Positions 1-7,049 of a stretch of DNA of 12,563 bases are shown piece after piece (the stretch's first letter is position 1; each line of letters starts with the position of its first letter). Source of the DNA: Gemmobacter sp. (GTDB lineage: Bacteria; Pseudomonadota; Alphaproteobacteria; Rhodobacterales; Rhodobacteraceae). The stretch spans positions 1 through 12,563 of the forward strand of contig JAUSPL010000609.1 in assembly GCA_030656535.1 (NCBI GenBank). The letters run 5' to 3'. Made by a program: the position numbers and the translations under genes. The notes beneath the pieces were generated by a model, which searched no databases, was not told the origin of the DNA, and worked only from the letters and a program-made list of their open reading frames with translations.

Positions 1-1
1 G

Positions 2-169
2 GTCCTGGACCCCTCAAAGCTGGACACCGCAGCACAGGCCGCCTTTGCTGCCCTGCCCACTGCGCCAGCACTGCCCAGCGTTGCAGACCTTGGCCCGACC
101 CTGCTGGAACCACATGCCAGCTGGATGACCCGGCTGACTGACGAATGGGCGCGGCGCTACACGAAATGA
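2..169 (+). CDS. ynjB: ABC transporter substrate-binding protein, C-terminal end (YnjB-like, partial)
   Basis: Only the last 55 residues are in the window; the start lies to the left. The open frame runs in frame 2 to a TGA at 167-169. The tail contains a leucine/proline-rich stretch with LLEPHASWM followed by LTDEWARRYTK, which fits the C-terminus of periplasmic binding proteins of the YnjB type. The identification rests mainly on context: the stop overlaps the start of a permease (ATGA at 166-169), and an ATPase follows with the same kind of overlap, giving the YnjB-YnjC-YnjD order. The role would be capture of an unknown ligand in the periplasm and delivery to the permease. The start, signal peptide and ligand-binding part cannot be seen. 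Confidence 0.7.
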   Translation, partial: VLDPSKLDTAAQAAFAALPTAPALPSVADLGPTLLEPHASWMTRLTDEWARRYTK

Positions 170-1872
170 GCCATGACGGCCGTCTGCTGCGGGCCATTGT
201 TCTGGGGGTGGTCGGGCTTGGTCTGATCGCCCCTATTGTCTTTGGCCTGTGGCAGACGGGCCGGGCCGCCTTTGGCGTCTTGCCCGCGTTGGGACAAGAT
301 GTGGCTTCACTGGAACCATGGCGGGACCTTGCGGCGCTGCCGGGGTTTGGCACCAGCCTGCGCCTGACTCTGGTCACGGGCCTTGGCTCGACCCTGCTGT
401 CGCTCTTGCTTGCGACCGGGTTTTGCGCGGCGGTTCACGCCCGGATCAACCCGTCGGCGGGTGCGCGCCTGTTGACGCCGTTCCTGGCCATCCCGCATGC
501 CGCGATGGCGGTGGGGCTTGCATTTGTGCTGGCGCCCTCGGGCTGGATCGCGCGGGCTTTGGCGCCGGTGGCAGGCTGGGACCGTCCGCCTGACATCCCG
601 TTGGTCAATGATGGCTGGGGTATCGCCCTGATGATTGGACTGATGGTCAAGGAGGTCCCGTTTCTTTTGCTGGTGATCCTGTCGGCGCTAAGCCAGATCC
701 CGGTGGCGCGACAGATGGCCGCCGGGCGCGCGCTTGGGTACGGACGCGGCATCGTCTGGATCAAGATCATCATGCCGCAAGTCTGGCCGCTTATCCGGCT
801 GCCGGTTTGGGTGGTGCTGGCCTATGCGCTGTCGGTAGTGGATATGGCGATCATCCTTGGCCCATCAAACCCGCCGACGCTGGCAGTCGCCGTGACACGG
901 TGGTTCAGCGACCCCAACCCCGCGATGATCCTGCCCGCGTCAGCCGGAGCCATCTTTCAAGCCGGTATCGTTGTTCTGGGGGTGGGCCTGCTTGTGCTGG
1001 GCGAGGCCGTGGGGAAGGTCATCGGTCGCTGGTGGCTGCGCAGGGGCGGTCGGGGGCTGTCAGCCGAACCCGGCCTTTGGGTCACCAGCGCCGGGGTGAT
1101 GGTGCTGATGTCGGTGGGGGTCCTTGCCATGCTGTCTTTGGTGGTCTGGTCATTGGCATGGCGGTGGTCCTTTCCGCAGGTTCTGCCGGAAACCTGGTCG
1201 CTGAAGCCGTGGATGGGCGCACAAGACCGCTGGATGCGGGCACTGGCCAATACGCTTGTACTGGCCGGGGCGACGGTCGCCCTGTCGCTTGCACTGGCAA
1301 TTGCCTGGCTGGAGGGAGAAGACAGCGCCCCCAGGGCCCGCGCGCCCTGGGCCGAGGCGTTGATCTATCTGCCGCTTCTTATCCCGCAGATCGGGTTTCT
1401 ATTTGGGTTGAACATCGGCTTTCTGCACCTTGGCTTGTCGGGAAGCATTTGGGCGGTGGTCTGGGCACAAGCCCTGTTCGTCTTTCCCTACGTGATGATC
1501 GCGCTGTCGGATCCCTGGCGCGCACTGGATCCGCGCATGATCCGCGCCGCTGCCGCGCTTGGGGCCGGCCGTGGACGCCGATTGTGGGCGATAAAGCTGC
1601 CTGTGCTGATACGTCCGATCATGACCGCTGCTGCCATCGGTGTGGCCGTGTCGGTCGCCCAATACCTGCCGACCCTGTTCATGGGCGCGGGTCGCATTGC
1701 AACCTTGACCACCGAGGCGGTCACCCTATCCTCGGGGTCTGACCGCCGCGTGACGGGTGTCTATGCCACCTTGCAGGCTGCGCTGCCACTTGTCGCGTAT
1801 CTTGCGGCATTCCTGATCCCCGCGATCGTTCACCGCAACCGCCGCGACCTTTCGGGAACCTCTGCCACATGA
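166..1872 (+). CDS. ynjC: ABC transporter permease, fused two-domain (YnjC-like)
   Basis: Inner-membrane permease of a binding-protein-dependent importer. The protein is about 568 residues and very hydrophobic, with many predicted membrane spans. It carries two copies of the cytoplasmic EAA loop that contacts the ATPase: around residues 184-204 (MAAGRALGYG...WIKIIMP) and around 460-479 (IRAAAALGAG...WAIKLP). Two EAA loops in one chain mean that two permease halves are fused, as in E. coli YnjC and ThiP. I chose the ATG at 166 because it overlaps the upstream stop as ATGA; an in-frame ATG at 145 would lie deep inside the upstream gene and add seven residues. The stop overlaps the next gene by ATGA, so all three genes should be translationally coupled. 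The substrate is unknown. Fusion and family are clear; orthology to YnjC is inferred from gene order and length. Confidence 0.85.
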   Translation: MSHDGRLLRAIVLGVVGLGLIAPIVFGLWQTGRAAFGVLPALGQDVASLEPWRDLAALPGFGTSLRLTLVTGLGSTLLSLLLATGFCAAVHARINPSAGARLLTPFLAIPHAAMAVGLAFVLAPSGWIARALAPVAGWDRPPDIPLVNDGWGIALMIGLMVKEVPFLLLVILSALSQIPVARQMAAGRALGYGRGIVWIKIIMPQVWPLIRLPVWVVLAYALSVVDMAIILGPSNPPTLAVAVTRWFSDPNPAMILPASAGAIFQAGIVVLGVGLLVLGEAVGKVIGRWWLRRGGRGLSAEPGLWVTSAGVMVLMSVGVLAMLSLVVWSLAWRWSFPQVLPETWSLKPWMGAQDRWMRALANTLVLAGATVALSLALAIAWLEGEDSAPRARAPWAEALIYLPLLIPQIGFLFGLNIGFLHLGLSGSIWAVVWAQALFVFPYVMIALSDPWRALDPRMIRAAAALGAGRGRRLWAIKLPVLIRPIMTAAAIGVAVSVAQYLPTLFMGAGRIATLTTEAVTLSSGSDRRVTGVYATLQAALPLVAYLAAFLIPAIVHRNRRDLSGTSAT

Positions 1873-2519
1873 GCCTTGATCTTGACGCGATCTCCATATG
1901 TGCCGCCGACGGCACCGCGCTGTTCCAGCCGGTGACGCTGCATGTCCCGGCGGGCAAGGTGGTCACCGTGATGGGGCCATCGGGCGTGGGAAAATCGACG
2001 TTTCTGGACGCCATCGGTGGGCATTTGAAGCCTGGATTTTGCCTGTCAGGCAAGGTCTTGCTGAACGGCCGGGATGTGACCACCCTGCCCGCCGAAGCGC
2101 GGCGGATCGGGCTGATGTTCCAGGACGCCCTGCTGTTCCCGCACCTGTCGGTGGGCGACAACCTCGCTTTTGGCTTGCCGCCCGGGTTGCGTGGACGCCT
2201 GCAACGGCGCACTGCGGTCGAAACTGCGCTGGATCAGGCTGGGCTGGCGGGGCTTTACGACCGTGACCCCGCCACCCTGTCGGGCGGCCAACGCGCCCGC
2301 GCGGCGTTGATGCGGACCCTGCTTGCGGAACCGGCTGCCCTGTTGCTGGACGAGCCGTTCTCCAAGCTTGACGCCGGGCTGCGCGGCGACATGCGTCGGT
2401 TCACCTTTGACCATGTGAAAAGCCGGGCCGTTCCAGCATTGATGGTCACACATGACCCCGACGATGCCACAGCCGCTGGTGGTCCCATCGTTGCCTTGGC
2501 AGGTCTGGTGCAACCATGA
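1869..2519 (+). CDS. ynjD: ABC transporter ATP-binding protein (YnjD-like)
   Basis: ATPase subunit that powers the adjacent permease on the cytoplasmic face. All expected motifs are present in 216 residues: Walker A GPSGVGKS (36-43), Q-loop Gln85 in LMFQD, signature LSGGQ (137-141), Walker B LLLDEP (158-163), D-loop KLD (166-168) and switch His195 in VTHD. The chain ends soon after the H-loop, so it lacks the C-terminal regulatory domain found in longer importers such as MalK or PotA; the short length matches E. coli YnjD (about 217 residues). The start ATG overlaps the permease stop as ATGA. No helicase or multidrug features are seen, and the neighbours support an importer. The ligand is not determinable. 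Confidence 0.88.
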   Translation: MSLDLDAISICAADGTALFQPVTLHVPAGKVVTVMGPSGVGKSTFLDAIGGHLKPGFCLSGKVLLNGRDVTTLPAEARRIGLMFQDALLFPHLSVGDNLAFGLPPGLRGRLQRRTAVETALDQAGLAGLYDRDPATLSGGQRARAALMRTLLAEPAALLLDEPFSKLDAGLRGDMRRFTFDHVKSRAVPALMVTHDPDDATAAGGPIVALAGLVQP

Positions 2520-2553
2520 TCCCGGGGAGGAGTGCCGCCGCCCCCGCGGATCA
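2517..2553 (+). terminator. Hairpin at the ynjD stop, possible transcript end
   Basis: TGATCC (2517-2522) pairs with GGATCA (2548-2553). The stem continues through C2523-G2546 and GGGG (2524-2527) with CCCC (2542-2545), leaving C2547 bulged and a loop of about 14 bases. That is about 11 GC-rich pairs beginning inside the ynjD stop codon. No T-run follows, so it is not a standard intrinsic terminator. It may protect the 3' end or help a factor-dependent stop. Confidence 0.4.
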
Positions 2554-2721
2554 GGCGTATGAGAGCGCGCAACATGATGCTCGACAGCAAACGGCCGCGC
2601 GCCTTGACGACGTCGGCCAGCGTGGGGTGAAATTGGCCCATGTATCCTGCCCAACAAAGGTGATTTTCATGCGCCACAACCGCACCTCACATATCGCTGG
2701 CGCAAAAGCTGCGACAGGCGA
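2554..2721. other. Intergenic stretch with no convincing gene
   Basis: This stretch separates the YnjBCD operon from the FAD oxidoreductase. Short frames open on both strands, but none has a good ribosome site with a recognisable product. A minus-strand frame starting MKITFVGQD (ATG at about 2668-2670) has a protein-like beginning but stops within about 40 codons. I see no RNA gene. Any regulatory content is concentrated at its right end, in the promoter and palindrome listed next. Confidence 0.4.
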
Positions 2722-2751
2722 TTGATTGCCGTCCACAGCCATGTATACAAT
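2722..2751 (+). promoter_or_regulatory. Promoter with overlapping TGTATACA operator upstream of the FAD oxidoreductase
   Basis: A -35-like TTGATT (2722-2727) is followed after 18 bases by a -10-like TACAAT (2746-2751). The palindrome TGTATACA (2742-2749) lies on the -10 box, about 60 bases before the start at 2811. The same core occurs at 5835-5842 and 10887-10894. Its position on the -10 box suggests repression by a GntR-type protein; the regulator encoded at 11722-12417 is the obvious candidate. The palindrome is seen directly; the regulator assignment is inferred. Confidence 0.6.
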
Positions 2752-2810
2752 TAAGAATGTGTGACGCCCCCACGATCTGAGGTGGCGGGCGGGGCATGAA
2801 GGGAACAGTG

Positions 2811-4070
2811 ATGAAAGCGGACGTCGTGGTGATCGGGGCCGGTGTGATAGGGGCGCAAACGGCGGTGCAACTGGTCGACCGGGGGCTAAGCGTCGTCGTC
2901 GTGGACCCGGGGCCACCGGGCGGCGAGCAGGCGGCAAGCTATGGGAATCTGGCCTGGCTGTCGTCGCATTCGATCCTGCCGCCAGCGTCCCCCGGGGTCT
3001 GGCGGCAAGTGCCGAAATGGCTGTTCGATCCGATGGGGCCGCTCAGCCTGCGCCTGGGTCATCTGCCGCGGGCACTGCCGTGGCTGCTGCGCTATCTCGC
3101 CTCGGCCTCGACCGAGGAAAAGCTGCGGCGTACGGCGGGGCATCTGCGCGCGCTGCTGAAGGGGTCCCCGGCGCTGCACGCCGAGATGGCCGCGCGAACC
3201 GGGCTGTCGCATCTGATCGACGCCAATTCCGGGCTGATGCATGTCTATCGCGACCGCGCTGGATATCAGGCCGATGCGCTGGGCTGGACGATCCGACGCG
3301 ATCTGGGCATCACCTGTGAAGAAATCGAAGCCGACGACCTGGCCCGCCGACAGCCGGATCTGTCGCCGGACTACCGTTTTGGCATCTTCGTGCCCGAGGC
3401 TGGTCAGTGCCGAAACCCGGGCGCCTATTGCGCGGGGCTTGCGGCCCATGCCGAACGGTTCGGCGCGCAGCGCATCGCCGCCCGTGCCACCGGATTTCGC
3501 GCGGCGGGGGGGCGGTTGCAGTCTGTGGTGACCACCCAAGGTGAAATCACATGTGGTGCTGCGGTGATTGCGGCGGGTGCGCAGGCCAAGGCGTTGGCAG
3601 CGCAGGCGGGTGATTCCGTTCCGCTGGAAAGCGAACGCGGTTATCACTTCATGGTCGAGGGCGACGCTGGCCTGGCCGGTCCCACCACCTCGCTGATGGC
3701 CGGTGATCGCAAGGTCGTGGTCACGCGGTTGGAAACCGGGGTGCGCTGCGGTGGACAGGTCGAGATCGCGGCGGCAGATGCCCCCGCAGACTGGCGTCGG
3801 GCCGACATCTTGCGTCGACATCTGGCCGAGATGTTCCCAGGCCTGGACACCAGCCAGGGGCGTGTCTGGATGGGGTCGCGCCCAAGTATGCCGGACGGGC
3901 TGCCTGTGATCGGCGCGGCTGCCGGCTTGGCCGGGGTGGTGCATGCCTTTGGGCATGGGCACACGGGGCTGGTCGGATCGGCGCGTACCGGGCAATTGGT
4001 TGCACAACTTGTTTCCGGCGAAACGCCGGAACTGGATCTTAGCCCTTATAGCCCTGCGAGGTTTCGTTGA
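2811..4070 (+). CDS. FAD-dependent oxidoreductase, DadA/DAO family (D-amino-acid dehydrogenase-like)
   Basis: Flavoenzyme of the DAO fold, 419 residues, close to the usual DadA length. The N-terminus is an FAD-binding Rossmann segment, VVVIGAGVIG (residues 5-14), with the acidic end of the second strand at Asp32 (VVVVDPG). The C-terminal flavin-contact region has the DadA-like signatures GSRPSMPDGLPVIG (355-368) and GHGHTG (381-386). Such enzymes oxidise a C-N bond of D-amino acids, or secondary amines and related substrates, to an imino then oxo acid, passing electrons to the respiratory chain or oxygen; the substrate here is unknown. I chose ATG 2811 because AAGGGA lies seven to eight bases upstream and the flavin strand begins at residue 4; ATG 2796 (five residues longer) is possible. 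The stop overlaps the next start as TGATG. An operator-like palindrome sits about 60 bases upstream. Confidence 0.85.
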   Translation: MKADVVVIGAGVIGAQTAVQLVDRGLSVVVVDPGPPGGEQAASYGNLAWLSSHSILPPASPGVWRQVPKWLFDPMGPLSLRLGHLPRALPWLLRYLASASTEEKLRRTAGHLRALLKGSPALHAEMAARTGLSHLIDANSGLMHVYRDRAGYQADALGWTIRRDLGITCEEIEADDLARRQPDLSPDYRFGIFVPEAGQCRNPGAYCAGLAAHAERFGAQRIAARATGFRAAGGRLQSVVTTQGEITCGAAVIAAGAQAKALAAQAGDSVPLESERGYHFMVEGDAGLAGPTTSLMAGDRKVVVTRLETGVRCGGQVEIAAADAPADWRRADILRRHLAEMFPGLDTSQGRVWMGSRPSMPDGLPVIGAAAGLAGVVHAFGHGHTGLVGSARTGQLVAQLVSGETPELDLSPYSPARFR

Positions 4071-4825
4071 TGTCTGACCCGATCCGTCCCTATGGCGCGC
4101 CAGGCACCAACGTCATTCCGGGGGGCAAAGCGCTGTACGGTGCGCCGCTGGGCATCTTGATGCTGGAGGCCCGGTTCGCGCGGGTCTACGGCGAGATGGG
4201 CAATGCCCAGACTTGGCCCTTCCCGGTGGTTTTCCGCATCGTGCGCGGCGCCAGTCCGGACCGTGTGGTGTGCGACGGTGCGCGCGGCCTGCTGGGCGAT
4301 TTCGTCGATGCGGCGCGCGATCTGGTGGATCTGGGTGCCGAGGCGATCACCACCAACTGCGGCTTCCTGTCGATCTATCAGCAGGAACTGGCCGCAGCAG
4401 TGGGTGTGCCGGTGGCAACCTCGTCCATGATGCAGGTGCCCTGGGTGCAGGCGACGCTGCCGCCGGGTAAACGGGCAGGTATCGTCACGATCAACGCCGC
4501 TGGGCTTGGCCCTGCGCATCTGGACGGCATCGGTGTGCCGCGCGACACCCCCGTCGCGGGCACCGAAGGCGGGGTCGAGTTCTTCCGCACGATCATCAAG
4601 GCCGAAAAGGACGATCTGGATCTGGCGCTGGCGTGCGCCGACGTGGTTGCCGCTGCGCAATCTCTGGTCGCGGCCAACCCTGATGTGGGGGCGATCGTGT
4701 TGGAATGTACCAACATGTCGCCCTATTCCAGCGCGGTGCAGGCGGCCACGGGTCTGCCGGTCTATGACATCTATTCGATGATCACGTGGTTTCACGCCGG
4801 GCTTAGACCGCGCCGGTTTGCCTGA
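4070..4825 (+). CDS. Aspartate/glutamate racemase-family protein
   Basis: Cytoplasmic enzyme of the Asp/Glu racemase superfamily, which includes amino-acid and hydantoin racemases, maleate isomerase and arylmalonate decarboxylase. The 251 residues contain two cysteines where the family has its catalytic pair: Cys97 in ITTNCGFL and Cys213 in VLECTNMSPYS, each after a hydrophobic strand. Two cysteines favour racemase or isomerase chemistry over the single-cysteine decarboxylases. ATG 4070 shares its A with the upstream stop (TGATG), and GAGG at 4058-4061 sits eight bases before it; the TTG three bases earlier is less likely. Coupling to a DadA-like dehydrogenase suggests it supplies the enantiomer that enzyme oxidises, but this is inference. 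It is too divergent in my reading to assign a substrate. Confidence 0.78.
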   Translation: MSDPIRPYGAPGTNVIPGGKALYGAPLGILMLEARFARVYGEMGNAQTWPFPVVFRIVRGASPDRVVCDGARGLLGDFVDAARDLVDLGAEAITTNCGFLSIYQQELAAAVGVPVATSSMMQVPWVQATLPPGKRAGIVTINAAGLGPAHLDGIGVPRDTPVAGTEGGVEFFRTIIKAEKDDLDLALACADVVAAAQSLVAANPDVGAIVLECTNMSPYSSAVQAATGLPVYDIYSMITWFHAGLRPRRFA

Positions 4826-4878
4826 GCGACAGGTCTGCGCGCGCCATGTGGCCTGCGCTAACCCGATGTCGGGCCGGT

Positions 4879-5751
4879 TCAGACTGGTTCAAAAAGCCAG
4901 ATGCCGGACCCAAGAGCCGGGGAAAACGGCAAGGCGATTGCAGTGCCGATTTCGCGTGCGCCGCGCCTTGCGCGCAGGGCGTCCAGCCCAGTTGCGGCAA
5001 TGCGCAACCCGACGAAACACGGCCGCCCCGGATCGACAGCGGTGCCCACAATCGCCGTGGCCGCGTCCTCGGGCAGGAAGTCGATAGCACCGCGATCAAG
5101 GGTCAGCCGCAACCCGCCGTCAAACGGCTGGGCTTTGCGGCCCAGAAATCGGCCAAAGCGGGCGGCTGCTTCGGCTGGATCGGGGGCCGACACGATCAGC
5201 GCCCGCAACGCCCGGGCCCCATTGGCATGGTATGTCCAGCGCGGTTGCCACATGGCGGCAATGTTGTGATGTGTCAGGGTCTGAACGCGCCCTTCGGGCA
5301 TGGTGCCTGCCGCCATGCGCGCGACGATAAAGGCCGCAGTTGTGCGCCCGTCCTGGGTATCGACCTCGCGCGAAAAATGGACCAGCGGGCGCATGGCAAC
5401 GCCTTGTGCCGTCAGTTCGGCGTGGCGCGCGGCAGCGTCGGCGGTGCCAAAGGCCGCCAGATGCAGACCAGCGCGTCGCCCAAGCGCGTCCATGAACTCG
5501 CGCCCGATGGCGGTATCGGCCGTATGCACCAGGAATTCCAGATAGCCTTCGGGCAGCATCACGCAGATATTGCCGGTGCCGGTGAGCCGGTCATGTCCGG
5601 TTTCCGGGTCAGGCACGACCTGGGCGGACAGGGGCGTGACGGTGAACCCAAGATCGGTCAGCGCCGCCCGTGCAGCATCAGCATCCGGCACGAAATTCCC
5701 GGTATGGTCCAGCGTCACCGCGCCCGCCGCTGCTTCGTTTGGGTCTTTCAT
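4879..5751 (-). CDS. VOC-family (glyoxalase-like domain) protein
   Basis: 290 residues arranged as two related halves, typical of the vicinal-oxygen-chelate fold; the pattern fits the Glyoxalase_3-like family. Candidate metal ligands are His16 (TLDHTGNF), Glu72 (GYLEFL) and a histidine of the second half, His161/His162 (LTHHN) or His175 (RWTYHANGA). GTGNICVMLPEGYLEFL (58-74) is the most family-like stretch. Members include metal-dependent lyases, isomerases, dioxygenases and many uncharacterised proteins; no specific reaction can be assigned. The ATG at 5751-5749 has AGGG six bases upstream on the minus strand. The gene converges with the racemase-like gene (53-base gap) and diverges from the transporter, sharing the palindrome-rich region 5752-5932, so it is probably co-regulated with the transporter. 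Confidence 0.75.
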   Translation of the reverse strand: MKDPNEAAAGAVTLDHTGNFVPDADAARAALTDLGFTVTPLSAQVVPDPETGHDRLTGTGNICVMLPEGYLEFLVHTADTAIGREFMDALGRRAGLHLAAFGTADAAARHAELTAQGVAMRPLVHFSREVDTQDGRTTAAFIVARMAAGTMPEGRVQTLTHHNIAAMWQPRWTYHANGARALRALIVSAPDPAEAAARFGRFLGRKAQPFDGGLRLTLDRGAIDFLPEDAATAIVGTAVDPGRPCFVGLRIAATGLDALRARRGAREIGTAIALPFSPALGSGIWLFEPV

Positions 5752-5792
5752 GGCCTGCCCTGATCATTTTTTGACGTTCGCAGGATGCGGTA

Positions 5793-5810
5793 TTGCAAAA
5801 GTCTTTGCAA
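5793..5810. promoter_or_regulatory. Inverted repeat TTGCAAA-N4-TTTGCAA in the divergent promoter region
   Basis: A perfect seven-base inverted repeat (5793-5799 and 5804-5810) separated by AGTC. It lies between the divergent VOC and transporter genes and differs in sequence from the TGTATACA sites. It could bind a second regulator or contribute promoter elements. No factor can be named. Confidence 0.4.
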
Positions 5811-5820
5811 TGCACTCTTC

Positions 5821-5844
5821 ATTGTATAGCATGATGTATACAAT
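5821..5844. promoter_or_regulatory. Operator-like double element with TGTATACA core between VOC gene and transporter operon
   Basis: The core TGTATACA (5835-5842) sits in ATGTATACAAT (5834-5844). In addition, ATTGTATA (5821-5828) and TATACAAT (5837-5844) form a perfect eight-base inverted repeat with an eight-base spacer. A -10-like TACAAT occurs on both strands: plus 5839-5844 and minus 5826-5821. The region therefore looks able to control both divergent genes. I see no strong -35 on either strand. Similarity to the sites at 2742 and 10887 makes the local GntR regulator the likely binder. Confidence 0.6.
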
Positions 5845-5932
5845 AAAGAGCCCATATCGGGCCACACACGCAAAGTCCCGCCGGGCACCCTGTCGACCGC
5901 GGCAGCGCTTGGCGCAACAGACAGAGAGGATC

Positions 5933-6925
5933 ATGACCATGATATTTGGAACACGCACCCGCGCGGCCCTGGCCGGCCTCGCCGTGGCGGCGACCAGCGC
6001 ATTCGGCGCTGTGGCGGCCGATTTCCCGACCAAGGACATCACGCATATCATGCCCTGGAGCGCGGGTGGCGGAACGGACGCGGCGATACGGACCTTCTTG
6101 CAATATGCCGAAGAGCCGCTTGGTGTGGGCATCCGCACCCAGAACGTGACCGGCGCGCAATCGGGCGTGGGTACGCTGCGGCTGATGAAATCGCGCCCTG
6201 ACGGCTATACCATCGGTACGCTGACCTGGGACAGCATGATCACCGTCCCGTACAAGAACCTTGTACCGGGCTATGACACCTCGACGCTAAGCTATCTGGC
6301 CAACGTGACACTGTATCCCACGGTTCTGGCGGTCAACGCCGAGACAGGGTGGGAAACGATCGCCGATTTCGTTGCGGCAGCCAAGGCAGATCCGGGCAAG
6401 ATCACCGTGTCCAATTCGGGCATCGCGGGGATCTGGCACCTGCACGCGCTGGACATGGCCGACAAGCTGGGGATCGAATTGAACCACGTCCCGTTTCCGA
6501 ACGGTTCGGCCGAACAGCGCGGGGCGCTTCTTTCGGGGGAAAACGATGCTGGCAGCCTGAGCTACGCGACTGTTTCGTCGGCACATGAGGCCGGTCAGGT
6601 CAGGATTCTGGCCGTGATGGGCGAAGAGCGCGACCCGGGTCTGCCGGATGTTCCGACCTTCAAAGAGCTTGGCCATGACGTGGTATGGGGCGGCATGCGC
6701 GTGCTGGCAGTTCCCGCCGCAACCCCGGATGACGTCAAGGCAACCCTGACCGCAGGATTCAAAGCCGCGTTCGACAACCCGGAATTCCAGACGAAGGCTG
6801 CGGAAACAGGCTTGAACGCCTATTGGATGGATGGCGCGGCTGCACAGGCCTATGTCGAAAAGTCCCAGGTGCTTGCGATCGCTATGCTGAACAAGCTTAA
6901 GGCCGATGGGGTCATTGGCGACTGA
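5933..6925 (+). CDS. Tripartite tricarboxylate transporter substrate-binding protein (TctC/Bug family)
   Basis: Periplasmic receptor of 330 residues. A signal peptide is visible: basic start (FGTRTR), hydrophobic core and a VAA/DFP cleavage region near residues 28-30. The mature protein starts FPTKDITHIMPWSAGGGTD, the usual Bug beginning, with the ligand loop PWSAGGGTDAA (41-51) and a second loop NVTGAQSGVGT (71-81). Proteins of this family bind small carboxylates such as citrate, tartrate, aspartate, nicotinate or aromatic acids. The substrate here cannot be read from sequence. GAGAGGA lies directly before ATG 5933; ATG 5939, two codons on, has better spacing (about eight bases) and may be the real start. 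The open frame continues far upstream but without a signal peptide. The operator-like element at 5821-5844 lies about 90 bases upstream. Confidence 0.9.
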   Translation: MTMIFGTRTRAALAGLAVAATSAFGAVAADFPTKDITHIMPWSAGGGTDAAIRTFLQYAEEPLGVGIRTQNVTGAQSGVGTLRLMKSRPDGYTIGTLTWDSMITVPYKNLVPGYDTSTLSYLANVTLYPTVLAVNAETGWETIADFVAAAKADPGKITVSNSGIAGIWHLHALDMADKLGIELNHVPFPNGSAEQRGALLSGENDAGSLSYATVSSAHEAGQVRILAVMGEERDPGLPDVPTFKELGHDVVWGGMRVLAVPAATPDDVKATLTAGFKAAFDNPEFQTKAAETGLNAYWMDGAAAQAYVEKSQVLAIAMLNKLKADGVIGD

Positions 6926-6958
6926 TCCCGATCTCGCGCCAAGCTGACATGCCCCCTT

Positions 6959-6989
6959 GTGAACCGGCCGTCCCGCGCGGCCGGTTCAC
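6959..6989 (+). terminator. Intercistronic hairpin between tctC-like and tctB-like genes
   Basis: A perfect 12-base inverted repeat, GTGAACCGGCCG (6959-6970) and CGGCCGGTTCAC (6978-6989), with a seven-base loop, followed by only three T's after the stem. It stands 33 bases after the binding-protein stop and 60 bases before the next gene. Such a structure can end most transcripts early or protect the 3' end of the binding-protein mRNA, giving more receptor than membrane subunits. The weak T-tail suggests partial read-through, which suits an operon. Confidence 0.7.
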
Positions 6990-7049
6990 TTTGCCAAAGC
7001 CCCGACATACCCCCTTCGCCCGGACCCGTCCCCTATAAGGATCCCTGCC

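Noticed and set aside
2551..2670. Minus-strand frame starting MKITFVGQD, with a neighbouring frame (HPTLADVVKARGRLLSS) that could be joined by a frameshift into a longer protein remnant.
   Set aside because: The starts and ends do not match a family I recognise, the frame closes quickly, and no second coding signal confirms a decayed gene.
2516..2725. Plus-strand 69-codon frame overlapping the ynjD stop.
   Set aside because: No ribosome site, unusual composition, and it overlaps the hairpin and the -35 of the next promoter.
2886..4007. Large minus-strand open frame opposite the FAD oxidoreductase.
   Set aside because: No recognisable domain or ribosome site; the plus strand carries clear flavin motifs.
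4862..4873. CCCGA-TG-TCGGG inverted repeat between the convergent racemase-like and VOC genes, considered as a terminator.
   Set aside because: The loop would be too small for the full stem and there is no T-run on either strand.
5570..5932. Long N-terminal extension of the tctC-like frame back into the VOC gene.
   Set aside because: It would bury the signal peptide, overlap the VOC gene antisense and cross the promoter palindromes; GAGAGGA before 5933 marks the true start region.
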